DNA of 64,000 nt from Berberis thunbergii (lineage: Eukaryota; Streptophyta; Magnoliopsida; Ranunculales; Berberidaceae), in NCBI GenBank assembly GCA_003290165.1, contig QNQO01006240.1, positions 1 through 64,000 of the forward strand. Reading direction: 5' to 3'. The notes beneath the pieces are model-generated. The model was not told where the DNA came from, ran no database searches, and was given only the letters and a program-made list of their open reading frames with translations. Of the stretch, positions 23,891-36,081 are shown one piece after another. A program made the position numbers and the translations under genes. Position 1 is the first letter of the stretch. Each line of letters opens with the position of its first letter.

Positions 23891-25751
23891 CACTTATTCT
23901 TAGGATTAATTGAGATACCATCAGGCTGCACGACGTTGAAACAAGCGCTTCTTGGGAGGCAACCCAATCAGATTTGCTTTCTCTATCCTTTTATTTTATT
24001 TTCGTTATTTTTTTTTGTTAGTAGTTTGTTTTTTCCTCTTTTAAATCTGTCATTGCATGTGCTATAATCTATTAACATTGAGGACAATGTTAGGTTTAAG
24101 TGTGGGGGAACAATGTCGTTTTTATTTTAAAAGAAAAAAAAATAAAAAAGTGTCAGTCAATGAAATTAAAAAAATGTGTTGGTTTTTGTTTTCTTTGTTG
24201 CTATTAGTATCATTACAAAAATTTATAGTTGTTTTGAGTTTTAGGATACTTTCCTACACAATGATGAGATTTGAATTTTAATTGCATGACTTTAGGGTGA
24301 TTTATAAACATGATTTAAGATCTAATATTATACTTTAGTTAATACTTATTCATGGCTATCATATGCAAATTCACATGTAATCAACTGTGTAATTGGTACT
24401 TATAGCTTGCTTAATTGAATTTAACTCATTATAACCCATATGTGAGTTTTGAGTCTATTATTCATTTGATTTTGAGAGTTTTTAGTTAGGTTATCTTTCA
24501 TTTTTTTTTGTCAATAATAATTCGGTGCAATTTTGTGCTTTGGTTGTTACTTGGATTGCTTTCATAATTAAGAATTAAACACTAGAACTTGTATAAATTT
24601 CGTTCAAAACATTATATTGAATTGCACGATATGATTGACATGATGAACGCACCTAGTTTCCACTATTGCAAAATAAGCTTGTTCCGTGATATATTTCCTT
24701 TAGGCTAACCCCGTTGAGCATGTTATTAAGCATTTTGTTTCATTACCCTTAATTTATATCCCTAACCTAATCAGAAGAGTGGAGCGTAATTTGATTTGCA
24801 GAGACTTTATTGTGGTTCAAAGTATGTTGAAAAGCAAGTGTGGGGGAAGACACTTATGGTAGACAGTTCAAGAAGAAATAGTTGCGAAAAAAAGAAAAAA
24901 ATGGTACAAAATTACAGAAATGACACAAGTCCTTGTCTATATTCATTCAGTATTTTAGTACCATACAGATAGTCCAATTCTTTTCATTCAATAGATACAA
25001 AATAATGGCTGAAAGTCTTCATTATCAATAGGCCACCTCTTCTTTTCGTTTTCATTTTCCTACTTATGTCTTGAACCATATGATTCATTGCTAATGTTTC
25101 TAATCTTATTGCATGTTTTCACCATTTCTTTAAGCCCTTTGTAATTTCCTTATCCATTCTTTCTTTTCCCTTGACCCATTGGCCTCATTACAATCTGAAT
25201 TAAGACATTTTGATTGAGTGTGTCTTGCAATGTCACGATGTGGAGATTCGAATGAGGTATGAGCATATAGTGTTACTAGTTCTTGCATTTAAGTAGTAGC
25301 ATTCCTTCCATGAGATCATATATCTAAAAAGAAAAGAAAAAAACATGTCAGAAAAATTTCATTCTTTTTTGTTATATCATATGTGAGCTATTTGTTTCTC
25401 TTTTACACCAATCCTCTCACATATAACTAGAATAGGCAGAACAACTCTACCAAACAATCAGTGAAAAAGAAAAAAAAAGTGCATCCAGTGAGATTTTTGG
25501 GTTAATTATTTTAGGCACACGCTTGAGTTTCACACTTGGATTGATTTAGTTGTGAATTTTTATATCATTGTTATGAACATGCATTAATTTTTGAATTTTG
25601 TGGATTTAATCTTGTGTTTATAAAGAATCTTAACATGTTATGATCCGTCAAAAATCTCAAAGACAAATGTTGAAAAGTATAGATTGTCATTTGAGTCTTT
25701 TATTTATTTTTATTTACTAGAGAACTAGCAAAGGATAAGTGTGGGGGAATT
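23891..25751 (+). other. Athila-like 3' untranslated region with three purine tracts
   Basis: It starts with a conserved-looking block (GCGCTTCTTGGGAGGCAACC near 23945-23970) that follows pol in related plant elements. AAGTGTGGGGGAA occurs three times (24098-24110, 24836-24848, 25737-25749). The last copy directly precedes the 3' LTR and is the polypurine tract for plus-strand priming. No env-like frame is recognisable. Confidence 0.7.
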
Positions 25752-27399
25752 TGATACGAGCATAATTATGCTATTTTAGTACCATATTTCTATATATAAT
25801 TTTGGCTATTACTTGTTAATTATGGTACTAATTGCTATTTTCCTGTTTGTGTAGGTTTTCAATTACAAGATTCCAAAATAGAAGCTAAGAAGTGCAAATT
25901 TGTTTGAATTACGAAGACTTATTGCAAAAGGAAACTACACAAGCAAGGAAACCTAAAGAACGCGATTATAAAAAAAAACGATACCTGGCTTTGGAGAGAT
26001 CACCTATCCACAGCCTCCTCATCATCGCCGCCGCAGCCTCAGCCTTTTATTCCTCGCAAACCCATCCACAGCCATGCATCCTGACATTTACAATCCCTGC
26101 AATGCACAGCTGCAAGACTCCATCCATCCATCGCAGACATAGTCCATCAAAACCTTCTCGCACAGAACCCCATCGTCACCTTCGCAACCTGTTGCAACAA
26201 CCAAATCACACTCCATCACCAATTAGCATCACCTAACCACAACTCCCTTTTCTCTTCACAGATCGCACAACACACTTTAACCTCTCATCACCGTTCCACA
26301 GAGCCACCATCATCTCCTCCATCTTTGTCATCTTCATCATTTCTCCCTTCACAGCCCAATAATCACCAGTTCTCCACTTCGCCATCCCATCTCCTTCAGT
26401 GTCTCAGCCGCTCTGTCGTCTCTCGCCCTCATCTCCATCACACGTCATCAACAACCACAGCCACAACTAGGGAAGATCGTGAGTGAGGAATGAAGAGGAA
26501 AAGATTTATTTCTCTTTTTTTGCTATCCGCACTCACAGACCATTAATTACCACCACGCAGGCGGCGACATCGTTTTCTCTTTACTTTTCTTATTTTTAGT
26601 TTGATAAATTAATTATGTATTGTTATTCAAACATAATTAATATGTCTAGCTAAACTCCTCTTAGTTAGGGGTGGATTCGAAGCCCCGAACATGTGCTTTA
26701 TGAATTAATTGAATTTAATCTTCCTTACTGATTAGTGATTGTGTTTCGCTTAACTGCTTTAAAGATAACTTTTCTTTGTATGTTTGTTAAAGTGGTCGAC
26801 TTAGTAAGCATGCTAGGATCTGGTGCTAGAGTACAAGAGAATTTTACCTAATCATTATAATCTTGTACTCACAAGTAGTAAATACCAATGAACGTTGGTA
26901 AGGTTAAGTAAAAACCTAGGTAAGAACAAGATGTTGATCATTCTTGTAATTACCTCGTCAGTGTTCATATTTTTTACAAAACTTAATGATCTGATATTGT
27001 TATCTAATTTGCGATTCGTGATTAGATAGCATGATAAGAATAGTTTGAAAGCAGTGTTGATCACGATTAAACTTGAGCAGTGTCTCTCACGAATTAGCAA
27101 GTGATTATCTCACGAATTAGCAAGTGATTATTGAATATTGATTTATGAGCATATGTTTGGTGTGTGGAGATAAACCCTTAGCTATTTTCTCATCTTTGTC
27201 ATCCCTTTAGTTTTATTATCTTTGCAATAATTTTCTCAGTTAAATTAGAAAAATTCAATCTCCTAATATTTTCTTAACTAGGTTATTAGTTGTCTTTTAG
27301 TTATTCTTAATATTAGTTAACAAGCCCTCTAATCCCCGGTCCAGAACGATCCCTACTTAGTCTATACTACAATTATAAACACTACACCAAAAATGGCCA

Positions 27400-27720
27400 T
27401 TAGCAACCGTTTTAAACCGTGGGGGTAACCCATTGGCACGGATTAAAACCGTGGGCTGTAGAGGCGTCGCTAAATCCTCATTAACGGCTAAAAACCGTGG
27501 CAAAATATATGTTAGCCACGGTTTTAAGCCGTGACCAGGAATGGCCACGGCGTAAAACTGTGTCAAGTCCTAGCCACGATTATAAGCCGTTGCAAAGGTT
27601 TTAGCCACGGTTTTAAGTCGTGGCCAGTCCTAGCCACGGTTATAAGCCGTGGCAAGTCATGGCCACGGCTCTGAGCCGTTGCAATAGTTAGCCACGGTTT
27701 TAAGTCGTGGCAATTTTATT
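27400..27720. repeat. Left subterminal repeat array of the CACTA element
   Basis: About ten copies of units such as AGCCACGGTTTTAAGCCGTG, in both orientations and with single-base changes. They mirror the right array at 36990-37210. In known CACTA elements such arrays bind the transposase. Confidence 0.9.
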
Positions 27721-28079
27721 TATTTTTTTTGCTATCAAATGACTTTTTATTACATTTTATAAGTTTTATTTCTAGAAAATAAAAATTTAAATATGCCAAA
27801 CTTAAAAGAATAGAGGCAAAGTAATGTAATTAATAAGATTATACAGTTACATCAAATGTGCCAAACTTTGTTTCATGCTGAAAATTGCAAATTTTGTATG
27901 TCAAAATGAATAACACAACCTTTTATTTGGAAGCTATTGTCAGTAAACTCGTTCAAGTTATAACTTAGAAGTGTCATAAAACCTTATCAGAAAAAATACA
28001 TGACTATTTAAGAACTAATATACATTCTTCTTTAAGTTGTTATAAGTCACTACTAAAGAAACACAAAACATGGATGTCC

Positions 28080-29247
28080 GCATAATTTTGCAACCTCTTC
28101 TCTGAGCGTGGATTTTCCTGCAACCTCTTCTCTGAGCGTGGATTTTCCTGATTTTAAATATTCATCTAACTCTTTCTCCACTCCTTCAAGCTGGCGTTGC
28201 AAAGTATTAAGGCTTCCATACTTCAGTTCAGCAGCACGATTAAGGTCATACTCCCTTTCTGTCTGCTAAATCTCAAGATTTACCCTGTTTATCTGCATTT
28301 ATAAATAAATAGCTGATAAGATTGTTATTTGTTAATAAGAAATGATGAACCTCAATTGTGATGCTTTTTGTTAAAAAAAACTATTTTTAAGCTAATTGAT
28401 TAAATAAAGCAAAACAGGCTACAAAAGCTACTAAAGTTTGTCACTGGTAATTTTCCACCCGAGGAGACGTGAATGTTTTGCGGATAGATGTATTGTAGGG
28501 CTAAACAAGGACTATCAATAGACTGATAAAGCCACAAAATTTGTAAGTTCTCTGATAACAAAAACTCCAGTCAAATTGCAAACTCCACCAGCAAACCTGT
28601 GTATTCGTTGCCTGTTCAAAAACTAACATAAAAAATCCTAGCTGCTTGAGTTTATTGACTAAGTTCCTCTCTTCACATTGAATACAATCCATGCACCATA
28701 ATGTGGAAAGTCATTTTAATTTCTTTGAAGATTTCATTTTTTCATAGATACTTTCAGCAGATCTACAAAAATGTGTCAAGTCCACTTTATTATCTTTGAA
28801 GATTTCATTTTGTTTTAGGTATTTTCAGCAGATCTATGAATTTCTTATCAAGGAATGTGATTAGCAGATCATTTCCAAAAGATCATATCCGATTTTCAAA
28901 ACAACAAACAGGTACTTTAGGGTTTGATTACTGAATAAAATCAAGATATTGAAAGAGATAAATGAGGCACAAACCTCTTCTTTGATTGACTAAATACGCG
29001 ACATTATGGACTTCTCGTGCTCCCACTATTCCGTTAGCTCCTTCTGCTTTTCCTTTAAGAGAGAAATCTCTGCTTCAAGGCGACTGAGCCTGTCTCTTGA
29101 AGCTTTGTTTGTTACATTTGTAAGGGAAAGACGTTCCATCTCAAGCTTCAAAACTGTGCGATTAATCTCATCCAGAGCAGTTGGTTGAAGTGAGTTCCAT
29201 TTTAATTTGGCAGCTGCCTCATCAACTAGATCGATAGCGGGAAAGGA
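28080..29247 (-). pseudogene. ClpB (organellar Hsp100 disaggregase) fragment, two exons
   Basis: Exon 28975-29247 encodes IDLVDEAAAKLK and then the coiled-coil middle domain (KLEMERLSLTN, SRLEAEISLLKEKQ), with in-frame stops where the family has QWEHEK and RIQSIKEE. The donor GAAGAG/GTTTGTG ends it. Exon 28080-28291, after a TGCAG acceptor, gives EREYDLNRAAELKYGSLNTL and DEYLKSGKSTLREEV. A 31-bp tandem duplication (28096-28157) repeats the end of this exon. The middle-domain sequence matches plastid/mitochondrial ClpB rather than cytosolic HSP101. Both ATP-binding P-loops are absent. The real protein rescues aggregated proteins in organelles. Confidence 0.85.
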
Positions 29248-30424
29248 AAGAAACTAAGTATTAGCATATGTATTAGCATAAGAAGGAAAGTAAGTTTTTT
29301 TTTATGACGGGGAGGTCTTGAATTCTGATAAAATGGTTTAAAAAGTGATGAAAAAATCAAATGTCATGTGGGGTGGTGGGCATGAAAACTATACAAAAGA
29401 TGGGACTAGTAGTAACAATGGTGAGTGAGTTTGTACATGATATGTGACAGTCCTTGTTACTTATGCAGTCATTCATGCAAATGTCTTAGTTGGAGGAGTA
29501 ACTTGTTTATCATTGAAATTACTCACAGAGCAAGCAAGTTCCATGGAATACTTCTACTTGATGGGCCTTAGAAACAACCATTGCTAGCTAACTTCTTTAT
29601 CAACACCTGAAAGCAAAAATATTTTTTTTTTTAAAATAAAATACTTCCATGGAATAACCATAAGACAAGGGCACCCAAAATTCCAAGTAAAACCATGCAT
29701 TGGTATTATAACCTCTCAATTAGATTGCATTGGTCACCAAAATGATAAAAGTTGTTTACCATATAAGACTAAGCAACTAACCCAATCAACACAACAAAAA
29801 TGGTGAACTTACAATCTTGTAAAAGGCCATGACCAGCTTGAATAACAACTACTGTCTATAAAGTTGAATTAAGGAATAAATGTTCAATTAAAGCTATAAA
29901 CTTGAAATTCAAAATCAAAAAGTAAGAACACAAACTGATTTTCTCTTCTTTACCAAAATTCCAGAGTTAAACTACAAAGAAATACATAATAAATTAATCA
30001 CAGTAATTGCTACTTTTTAACAGGAAGAGAGGATCCTTGTCCTTGCTCAACATGCAAGATTGAGTAAACACAAAATGTGAAGGAAAAATACACTTACAAG
30101 CTACCATTATCCAAATTGATCTCCCAGCCATTATCTCCTCGATTTCCCCAGCAAAAAAACTCCATTTGAGTAAAACCAGAACAGAAAATAGAGAAGAAAA
30201 TAGATAAAATTGAAGGACATAGTTTTCTTGTTGGGGCAACAATGCCAACGAGAAGGAAAGCAAGTAAAAAACAAAAGAGGTCAAGCATAGTGGGATCTGA
30301 AACAGGGTGTGGTCTTAGAAACAACCATTGCTAGCGAATCAAATAAAAATTTCTCAAGGAAAGCTGCCATTATCAGTTTTTTTCCCCCAGAAACAGGGTG
30401 TGGCCTCTGTTTTGAGTAGTTTCT
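29248..30424 (-). other. CACTA interior between ClpB and phosphatase fragments, no named gene
   Basis: Mostly AT-rich intron-like sequence. A hydrophobic, signal-peptide-like frame (LDLFCFLLAFLLVGIVAPTR, about 30215-30290 on -) stands out but has no recognised continuation. The words ACAGGGTGTGG near 30301 and 30392 are direct repeats at the phosphatase breakpoint. Confidence 0.35.
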
Positions 30425-30439
30425 GGGCATGTATACAGG

Positions 30440-31670
30440 GGCAAATGGGTCACGGACAGGTTTGCATTCGCCATTTACTATGTTATATGCAACATTTGAC
30501 ACCCGGTACTGTAAAATGAAAATTTCTTAGTATTAAACAAATTAAGTAGCAAAAATTTCTTCTTGGTTATGATTATGATTCACTGTAAAAGATTCTCTTA
30601 TAACAATTTACTCGTGAAATAGAAATAAATTGCATAGGAGATGGCTTGCACTTACTGATCATTCGTAGGCATGCACGTGTCCAGCAAATACAACATCAAC
30701 TTTGTATTTTACAAACCATGGTTCATACATTACTCTCATGGATTCTCCTTCCATATAATCATAATTGTAGCTGTTATACCACAGAGAATGCAAAAGAACA
30801 ATCAACCATGGTGTTTCTGTCCTGTTAACTTTGGGGAACTCCAGATCAAGCCATTTGTATTGTGGAGTATATTTGCCTACAAGTGAAAGACGGAACACAA
30901 GTTAGGCATAGATAGGAATTCACAAATACTTGCTAGTGGGTGATTCAGCAGTAGTGAACTTTTCATTGAGAAAATAACATGAACTGTATCACATTCTTAC
31001 CATAGGCAGAATATGAAGAGTAAACAATAATGTAAGCTGAAGCACGCTTGATTGAGTACCAAAGTGCAGATGTGCTTCCAGATGCTCTATAGGGAACATG
31101 ATAACGATGTGTATAGGGCTTAAAAGGTGTGTTTTCACCCTGCAATAAACCAACATCAATGAACAATTAATCCTTTCAGTCATTTCCACAATCTTCAAAA
31201 AACTACATAGCAGTTATGGTTTAAAGTGTAGGCTTCTAAATTTAGGAGGTGCTTGTTTGCACCACTTATAAGTGGCGGACCACCTTAAAATAGTGTTTGT
31301 TTACCAGAACTTTTAAGTCATTAACAGCTATAAGTGGCTTGATTTCTATAAGCACCAGGGGTGATGCTTATAGCGACTTATAAGTCCCACCCACTTGTAA
31401 GTGACAAGCCACTTATAAGCGATGCAAACAAACACCCCCTTTAGAACAATTAAGATATTGGTGTACTAGTAGTCTACAAGTGCAAATCCACTAGGCCAAT
31501 TTCAATTTTTCGAAGAATGATTAAGTTAAAAATTTTCCCAAACTGGAGCATTGTGAGAAAATCATTGAGATTTAAATAGCAAACAAGTAAAAGGTGTGAG
31601 TGCTCACAAGTTCAGGAGCCAAATCAAGCTCATGATTCCGTGCTGTCCATATCCATGGTTGATAAGCAGA
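30440..31670 (-). pseudogene. Purple acid phosphatase fragment, four exons with introns
   Basis: The exons, read on -, are: 31608-31670 ([21 protein letters not shown], the metal-binding GNHE region with G changed to R); about 31001-31141 ([28 protein letters not shown]); about 30650-30880 ([20 protein letters not shown], then [13 protein letters not shown]); and about 30425-30510 (SNVAYNIVNGECKPVRDPFA). The GHVH metal ligand motif is kept, but the next Arg codon is TGA, and the HSP of the family reads HSL. The introns are retained, so the fragment was captured as DNA, not as mRNA. A 197-bp MITE sits in the first intron. Family members hydrolyse phosphate monoesters with an Fe-metal centre. 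Confidence 0.88.
31244..31440. mobile_element. MITE (197 bp) inside the captured phosphatase intron
   Basis: The ends are inverted repeats: AGGAGGTGCTTGTTTGC on the left, and on the right AGGGGGTGTTTGTTTGC read on -. The interior is rich in ACTTATAAGT palindromes. No coding sequence; the target duplication is not clear. Its end sequence resembles hAT-type MITEs. Confidence 0.8.
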
Positions 31671-31918
31671 TAATGGAAATGATTATCAAGTATACATGAT
31701 CAAATCATCCATAAATTTCAATAAAATTTGAGCAAAACAAAACAACATCCCAATAACCCAAATAAGGGAACAAACCAAATTATTGAGTCAAATTTCCAAA
31801 CTAACACTAACCCATTACTTTAAATCACAAAACAAAACGAACCCAGATCTTAGATTAAGCAATCAACAAGCTAAGTAGAAGAAGAAACCTGAAGACAGTC
31901 TAGAGATATTAGAGTTTA

Positions 31919-33225
31919 CCAGTTCTACGTTGGAAATCAAAATAATGTCTGTTTTTCTCTTCGAATGGTGCCTAACAGAAATATAAATGCAGTTGATTAG
32001 CGGAGAGATATAAATGCAGTTAAAAAGAAAAGAAAAAAATGGGATGTAAAAATTCCTCGAGTTTGTAGAACAGAAGAAGTTTACCACTCCTAGTTGAAGA
32101 GCTGATGCTTTTGTACCCAGGTTAGCCAGTCTTCTGCAAGAGTCAATTTCTTCCTCTGGTGGTTCTGTGAGGGACACCCTGATTGTATCACCCAGATCAT
32201 CCTATAAACATTATAAAGTTCATTAATCACTGTGGTCAGATGATACTTCACCATATAATCTTTATTTTTTTTTTCTTTCCCACTGTTTGTTGAAACAATG
32301 CACTCTCTAAAGTTTAAATGCACTACTTAAGGAGATGAGTACCTGAAGAAGGGTTCTTATGCCAATTGCAGATTTCATACGTCCATCTTCACCTTCACCA
32401 GCTTCAGTTACTCCTAAATGTAGAGGATAATCCCAACCCAAAACATACATCTCAGATACTAGTAAACGATATGCTTGAACCATGATCACTGGATTGCTTG
32501 CTTTCATTGAGGAGACAAAGTTATGGAAGTCCAACTTCCTGCAAATCCTTGCAAATTCAAATGCAGATTCTACCTGATACAAAATCATAGGGATTATTTT
32601 ATATGAGCAACATTTGTTTGGAAAAGGATTACAAAAAAGTTTAACTTATTTGTAAGTTATGAACTTACCATTCCTCTTGGAGAATCTCCATAATAGCTCA
32701 TGATACGATCAGAAAGACTTCCATGGTTTGTTCCGATTCGCATAGCCCTTCCATATTGCTTACATTTCTCAACTAATGGAGTGAAAACCTGGTGTCACAC
32801 GACAGGATGTCAATAAAACCAACTCTTGCACAAAATGTTGATCCCTTAAGATCCATGTTAATCAAAAAGACTTATTGGGACTGTGACAACTTAAGAAAAT
32901 GAAAGCAATATGAATGTTAATCACCTTTCTAGCTCAGAAAGATACATTATTCAGGTTTATAATCTTATAAAGGTACTATGCTGATTTGGAGAGTTGTTCA
33001 GCATTACACAAATGAGACTAAAATCTGAGTTGATAGGGATAATTGAATTACACCCAAGGCTGATGTTGAAGTTTTCAATGGGGAAGCTAGGGTATAAAAT
33101 AGTGACAGGGGCTTGAGCTAATATAAGAAAACAGTAGTCAGTAAGTTGACCTTCTCAATATGCTTGAGCTCCTTCTGGCAGTCATCTTCAGTGTACTCCA
33201 GCTGCTCAAACCGAGCTCGCCTATC
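31919..33225 (-). pseudogene. HDS/IspG (4-hydroxy-3-methylbut-2-enyl diphosphate synthase) fragment, five exons
   Basis: The exons on - are: about 33150-33225 (RARFEQLEYTEDDCQKELKH); 32668-32790 ([35 protein letters not shown]); about 32338-32573 ([40 protein letters not shown]); about 32081-32202 (DDLGDTIRVSLTEPPEEEID, CRRLANLGTK); and 31919-31971 (APFEEKNRHYFDFQRRTG). They keep the order, spacing and splice signals of the plant gene. This is the plant-type enzyme of the plastid MEP isoprenoid pathway. The transit peptide, the N-terminal part and the Fe-S cysteine region are missing, so it cannot encode an enzyme. Confidence 0.9.
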
Positions 33226-33594
33226 AGTTGTAAGCAAAACAAAATAAGTTGTATAAAACTATAACAAAATTTTTTGTCTCTCATTGTAAAGCTAGATAGA
33301 AATTGGCTTTGTGCTACGTTAAAATGCCCAACAAGCTCCCTTGATGTATTTAACATGTTCTATATCATTGGATATGTGGTTCAGCAAATAAGTGCAAATA
33401 ATCATAAACTTTGCATAATTGCATCCCAATAACAGAAATAAGTGAAATGAAGATGAAAGTCGGATTCATGAATCAAAACATAAAAATGATGCAAATCTTC
33501 TATACGAAACTTATTGATGACAAATAAGACGACAGTAACTTATTAACACCAATAATAATGCAGTAAAGATAAAAGAAATAAACAATTGCTGAAA

Positions 33595-33920
33595 GAGGAC
33601 CTGCTGCAGTTGAACCTCCATTGTCAAGAACCTTCACTGGGACCATAGAGGTAACAGGTTGTACAACCTATTCAGGTATGAGCGTGATGTCCAGTGTATT
33701 GCAGCACCGAAAAAAGCTAGACAGAGCAGCTCCAATTCTTGGCAGACTAACTCTGTAAGCAAACTTCGCTGCTCCGAGTCCACGACACTTCAAGTTAATG
33801 TCAAAACCCTGCATATTAACATCAAAACGACTCACAAGAGAACATAACACAAGCTTGATCAATCTCTTACTGCAACACCCACACACAAAAACAGAGCAAA
33901 TCAATGAAACCCAATACAAG
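33595..33920 (-). other. Unassigned captured sequence in the CACTA element
   Basis: It has an open stretch on - (GFDINLKCRGLGAAKFAYRV) with a possible acceptor on the right and donor-like sites. I do not recognise the protein. It lies between the biotin carboxylase and HDS fragments, so it may be an eighth captured fragment. Confidence 0.3.
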
Positions 33921-34327
33921 AAAACAACTCATTTTCATCCAAACATATAACATAACACAAGCTTACCATCTGTGTGTTTAAAGTTTTTTACTGGGAGGCA
34001 ACATAAAAAGTTTTTAGATTATAACGATAGTCAACAAAATTGCTTCTCAGAAACTAAATTTAGTCATACAATTGTATTAATAGAAATGTCTTGAAAACAA
34101 ATAGTAGTTAAACTACACATCAACAGCATTGGTACTGCGTTAACAATGGTAAACCTTTCTTCAATAGTTTCGGTACTCAATAACCTATAGATTTATACTC
34201 TCTTCATTTGATAAGCTTATCATTTAACAATTAAAAGAGATATCAATGAAAGCCACATTTTACAGTCAAGGTGCCGGTGTCAGAAAAGCTTACTTAAAAG
34301 AGAAAAGAAAAGTGCCCAGGGCAATAC

Positions 34328-34402
34328 CTGTAACAACTTCACAAACTCTTCAGGTTCCTTGGCAAGACGCATTCCACGTCCTCCACCACCAGCAGTTGCC
34401 TT
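34328..34402 (-). pseudogene. Biotin carboxylase (plastid acetyl-CoA carboxylase subunit) exon fragment
   Basis: One exon with good splice signals (acceptor TTTTGAAG, donor CAG/GTATT) encodes KATAGGGGRGMRLAKEPEEF and VKLLQ. That is the glycine-rich ATP-grasp loop of biotin carboxylase. It is in the same orientation as its captured neighbours. Only about 25 residues are present. Confidence 0.85.
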
Positions 34403-34854
34403 CAAAACATGGAAAAAAATGTTTCACTTACTGCTCATCCAGTGAAAGAGGAAGTCTAGCTTACTGACAAACTTATTTTAAAGAGAGAAAATTCCTTAAG
34501 GGGGTTGGGACGGGGTGCAAGAGATTAAAGAAGTACTTGATCGCCATAACTACCTAATTGAAAAACACCTTCCCTAATATAGTCATGTGCAACTTCAGTG
34601 AACAAGAACTCTTTTCTTCTTTATTTATTTTTTTTTATTTTGTAATGATTCGATACTTTCTCCAATACATAAATACATACCCCAAAGACAAAAAGAAATA
34701 AAATACATAGTTGTGACAGGATTAATGTTAAAAAAGGGTGTATGTTGATTAAAAGTACTCACGTTAGGTCCTATAAAGTTGCTTCACCAAACACAGCTTA
34801 TGATGTTGCTTCTTCTTCTTTGCCCAGTTTTGGGTTTTTGAACCTCAAAACCAC

Positions 34855-35138
34855 CCCAACACAAAGAGCGTCGATGTCAGCTCCAGGACCGTGGACCTGT
34901 TTCGTCAAATTTAACCATAGCAAGTATGGTATATCCAGAATCAATCAGATCAACTGCCACATCAAACGAATAAATAAATAACAAGCATAATAAAGGAAAC
35001 CTTTTCACGTAACTTACCCCTAGGCAGTACGATCCGAATGTACATATAATTGAATTTGCATCTTGAACCATCTAACCTGTGTAGCCTCTCTGACGAGTCA
35101 ATTGCTTCACCCAAACTTTTGCAATCTAAAACACGAAT
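34855..35138 (-). pseudogene. Poly(A) polymerase fragment, two exons
   Basis: Exon 35018-35138 on - encodes IAKVWVKQLTRQRGYT, then a TAG stop where Gln is expected, then MVQDANSIICTFGSYCLG. It is followed by a GTAAGT donor. Exon 34855-34896 after an AACAG acceptor encodes VHGPGADIDALCVG, which contains the DID pair of the nucleotidyltransferase active site. The order matches the N-terminal catalytic domain of plant canonical poly(A) polymerases. The rest of the gene is missing. Confidence 0.85.
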
Positions 35139-35580
35139 CAAAATGATGAAAATTATCAACAAAGAAAAATAAAATAAAGCTAAGAATGGAAAGCTTTTCT
35201 AAATTGCAGGCACAATATAACAAACAATCTAACCAAATGGTCTATGTAGCTACAAAACTTAGGGAGCTTAGGGTGTGACACGGAAAAAAAACATTACATT
35301 TGAAGAAATTTATGTGGTTCATCACTCCTAGTGTGGTTTCATGGGTGTAGACTGTATAGTTACAAATGAAGGTTCCACCGACTAACTTAAGTGCTTACAC
35401 AACCCTGGCAAGGACCACAAATGATGTCCCGCTGCAGTAACATATCAAATCAGCTAATTAGAATAGAGTTTGCCAAAGAGACCAAAACTCAAGAAAATCA
35501 AATATGTTACCTATATATCATCATTGAAGACAAGATGAGTTTTGCGATATTTTGACAGGAAATATTGTAAAGTAACTGGT

Positions 35581-35676
35581 CCGGCCAGTTTCCCTCTTCT
35601 GCCTTAGCCCAATGTAGAACTCACCATTCAACAACTCCTCATTGTTCGTCCCCACATCAACGGTCACAAGAAAGCA
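35581..35676 (-). pseudogene. NADP-malic enzyme exon fragment
   Basis: After a TTGCAG acceptor the - strand reads [20 protein letters not shown], then [10 protein letters not shown]. This is the conserved DVGTNNE..LLND..Y.GLRQ block of malic enzymes. A single partial exon is kept, about 32 residues. Confidence 0.85.
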
Positions 35677-35991
35677 CTGCAAGTAACACACAAACAATGA
35701 ATTTCCATAGTGAAAACACTATAATGGCTTTAAGAAAGAAAGTACATGTCATAAAAAACAAACCTATACATATGTTGTTATTGAAAATTGAAATAACATC
35801 TCTATGATCATCTGTGCCTATTTGCCAATCTCATCTGTATATGGATAATGGTTTGCACCAAAAGCTTCACATATCTTTGAAATTTTGTTCTTTTCTCTTT
35901 CTCCATTATAGAAAACAACAAATACAAATTTCTCAACCAATCATAAAAATCTCAACTTTAACTAAAACACAATAGATTGAACTCAAAATCT

Positions 35992-36081
35992 CAAGGATAC
36001 TCCTCCATCTTCACTCTCTTTGATCGATTTCCTGAGAAACCCATCTCTGGGGAGATTGCTATCACTGAAATAAAACTCAAC
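35992..36081 (-). pseudogene. La-motif (La/LARP RNA-binding protein) exon fragment
   Basis: After a TTGTTCCAG acceptor the - strand reads VEFYFSDSNLPRDGFLRKSI, then KESEDGGVSL, then a stop. This is the core of the La winged-helix motif (QVEFYFSDSNLP). It is the captured fragment closest to the right CACTA end, and so the first in a - strand transcript. Confidence 0.85.

Noticed and set aside
27357..27566. Open frame across the CACTA left end
   Set aside because: It reads the subterminal repeat array, not a gene.
27400..27720. Repeats with spacers resembling a CRISPR array
   Set aside because: These are CACTA subterminal palindromes in a plant genome, with variable units in both orientations and no uniform spacers.
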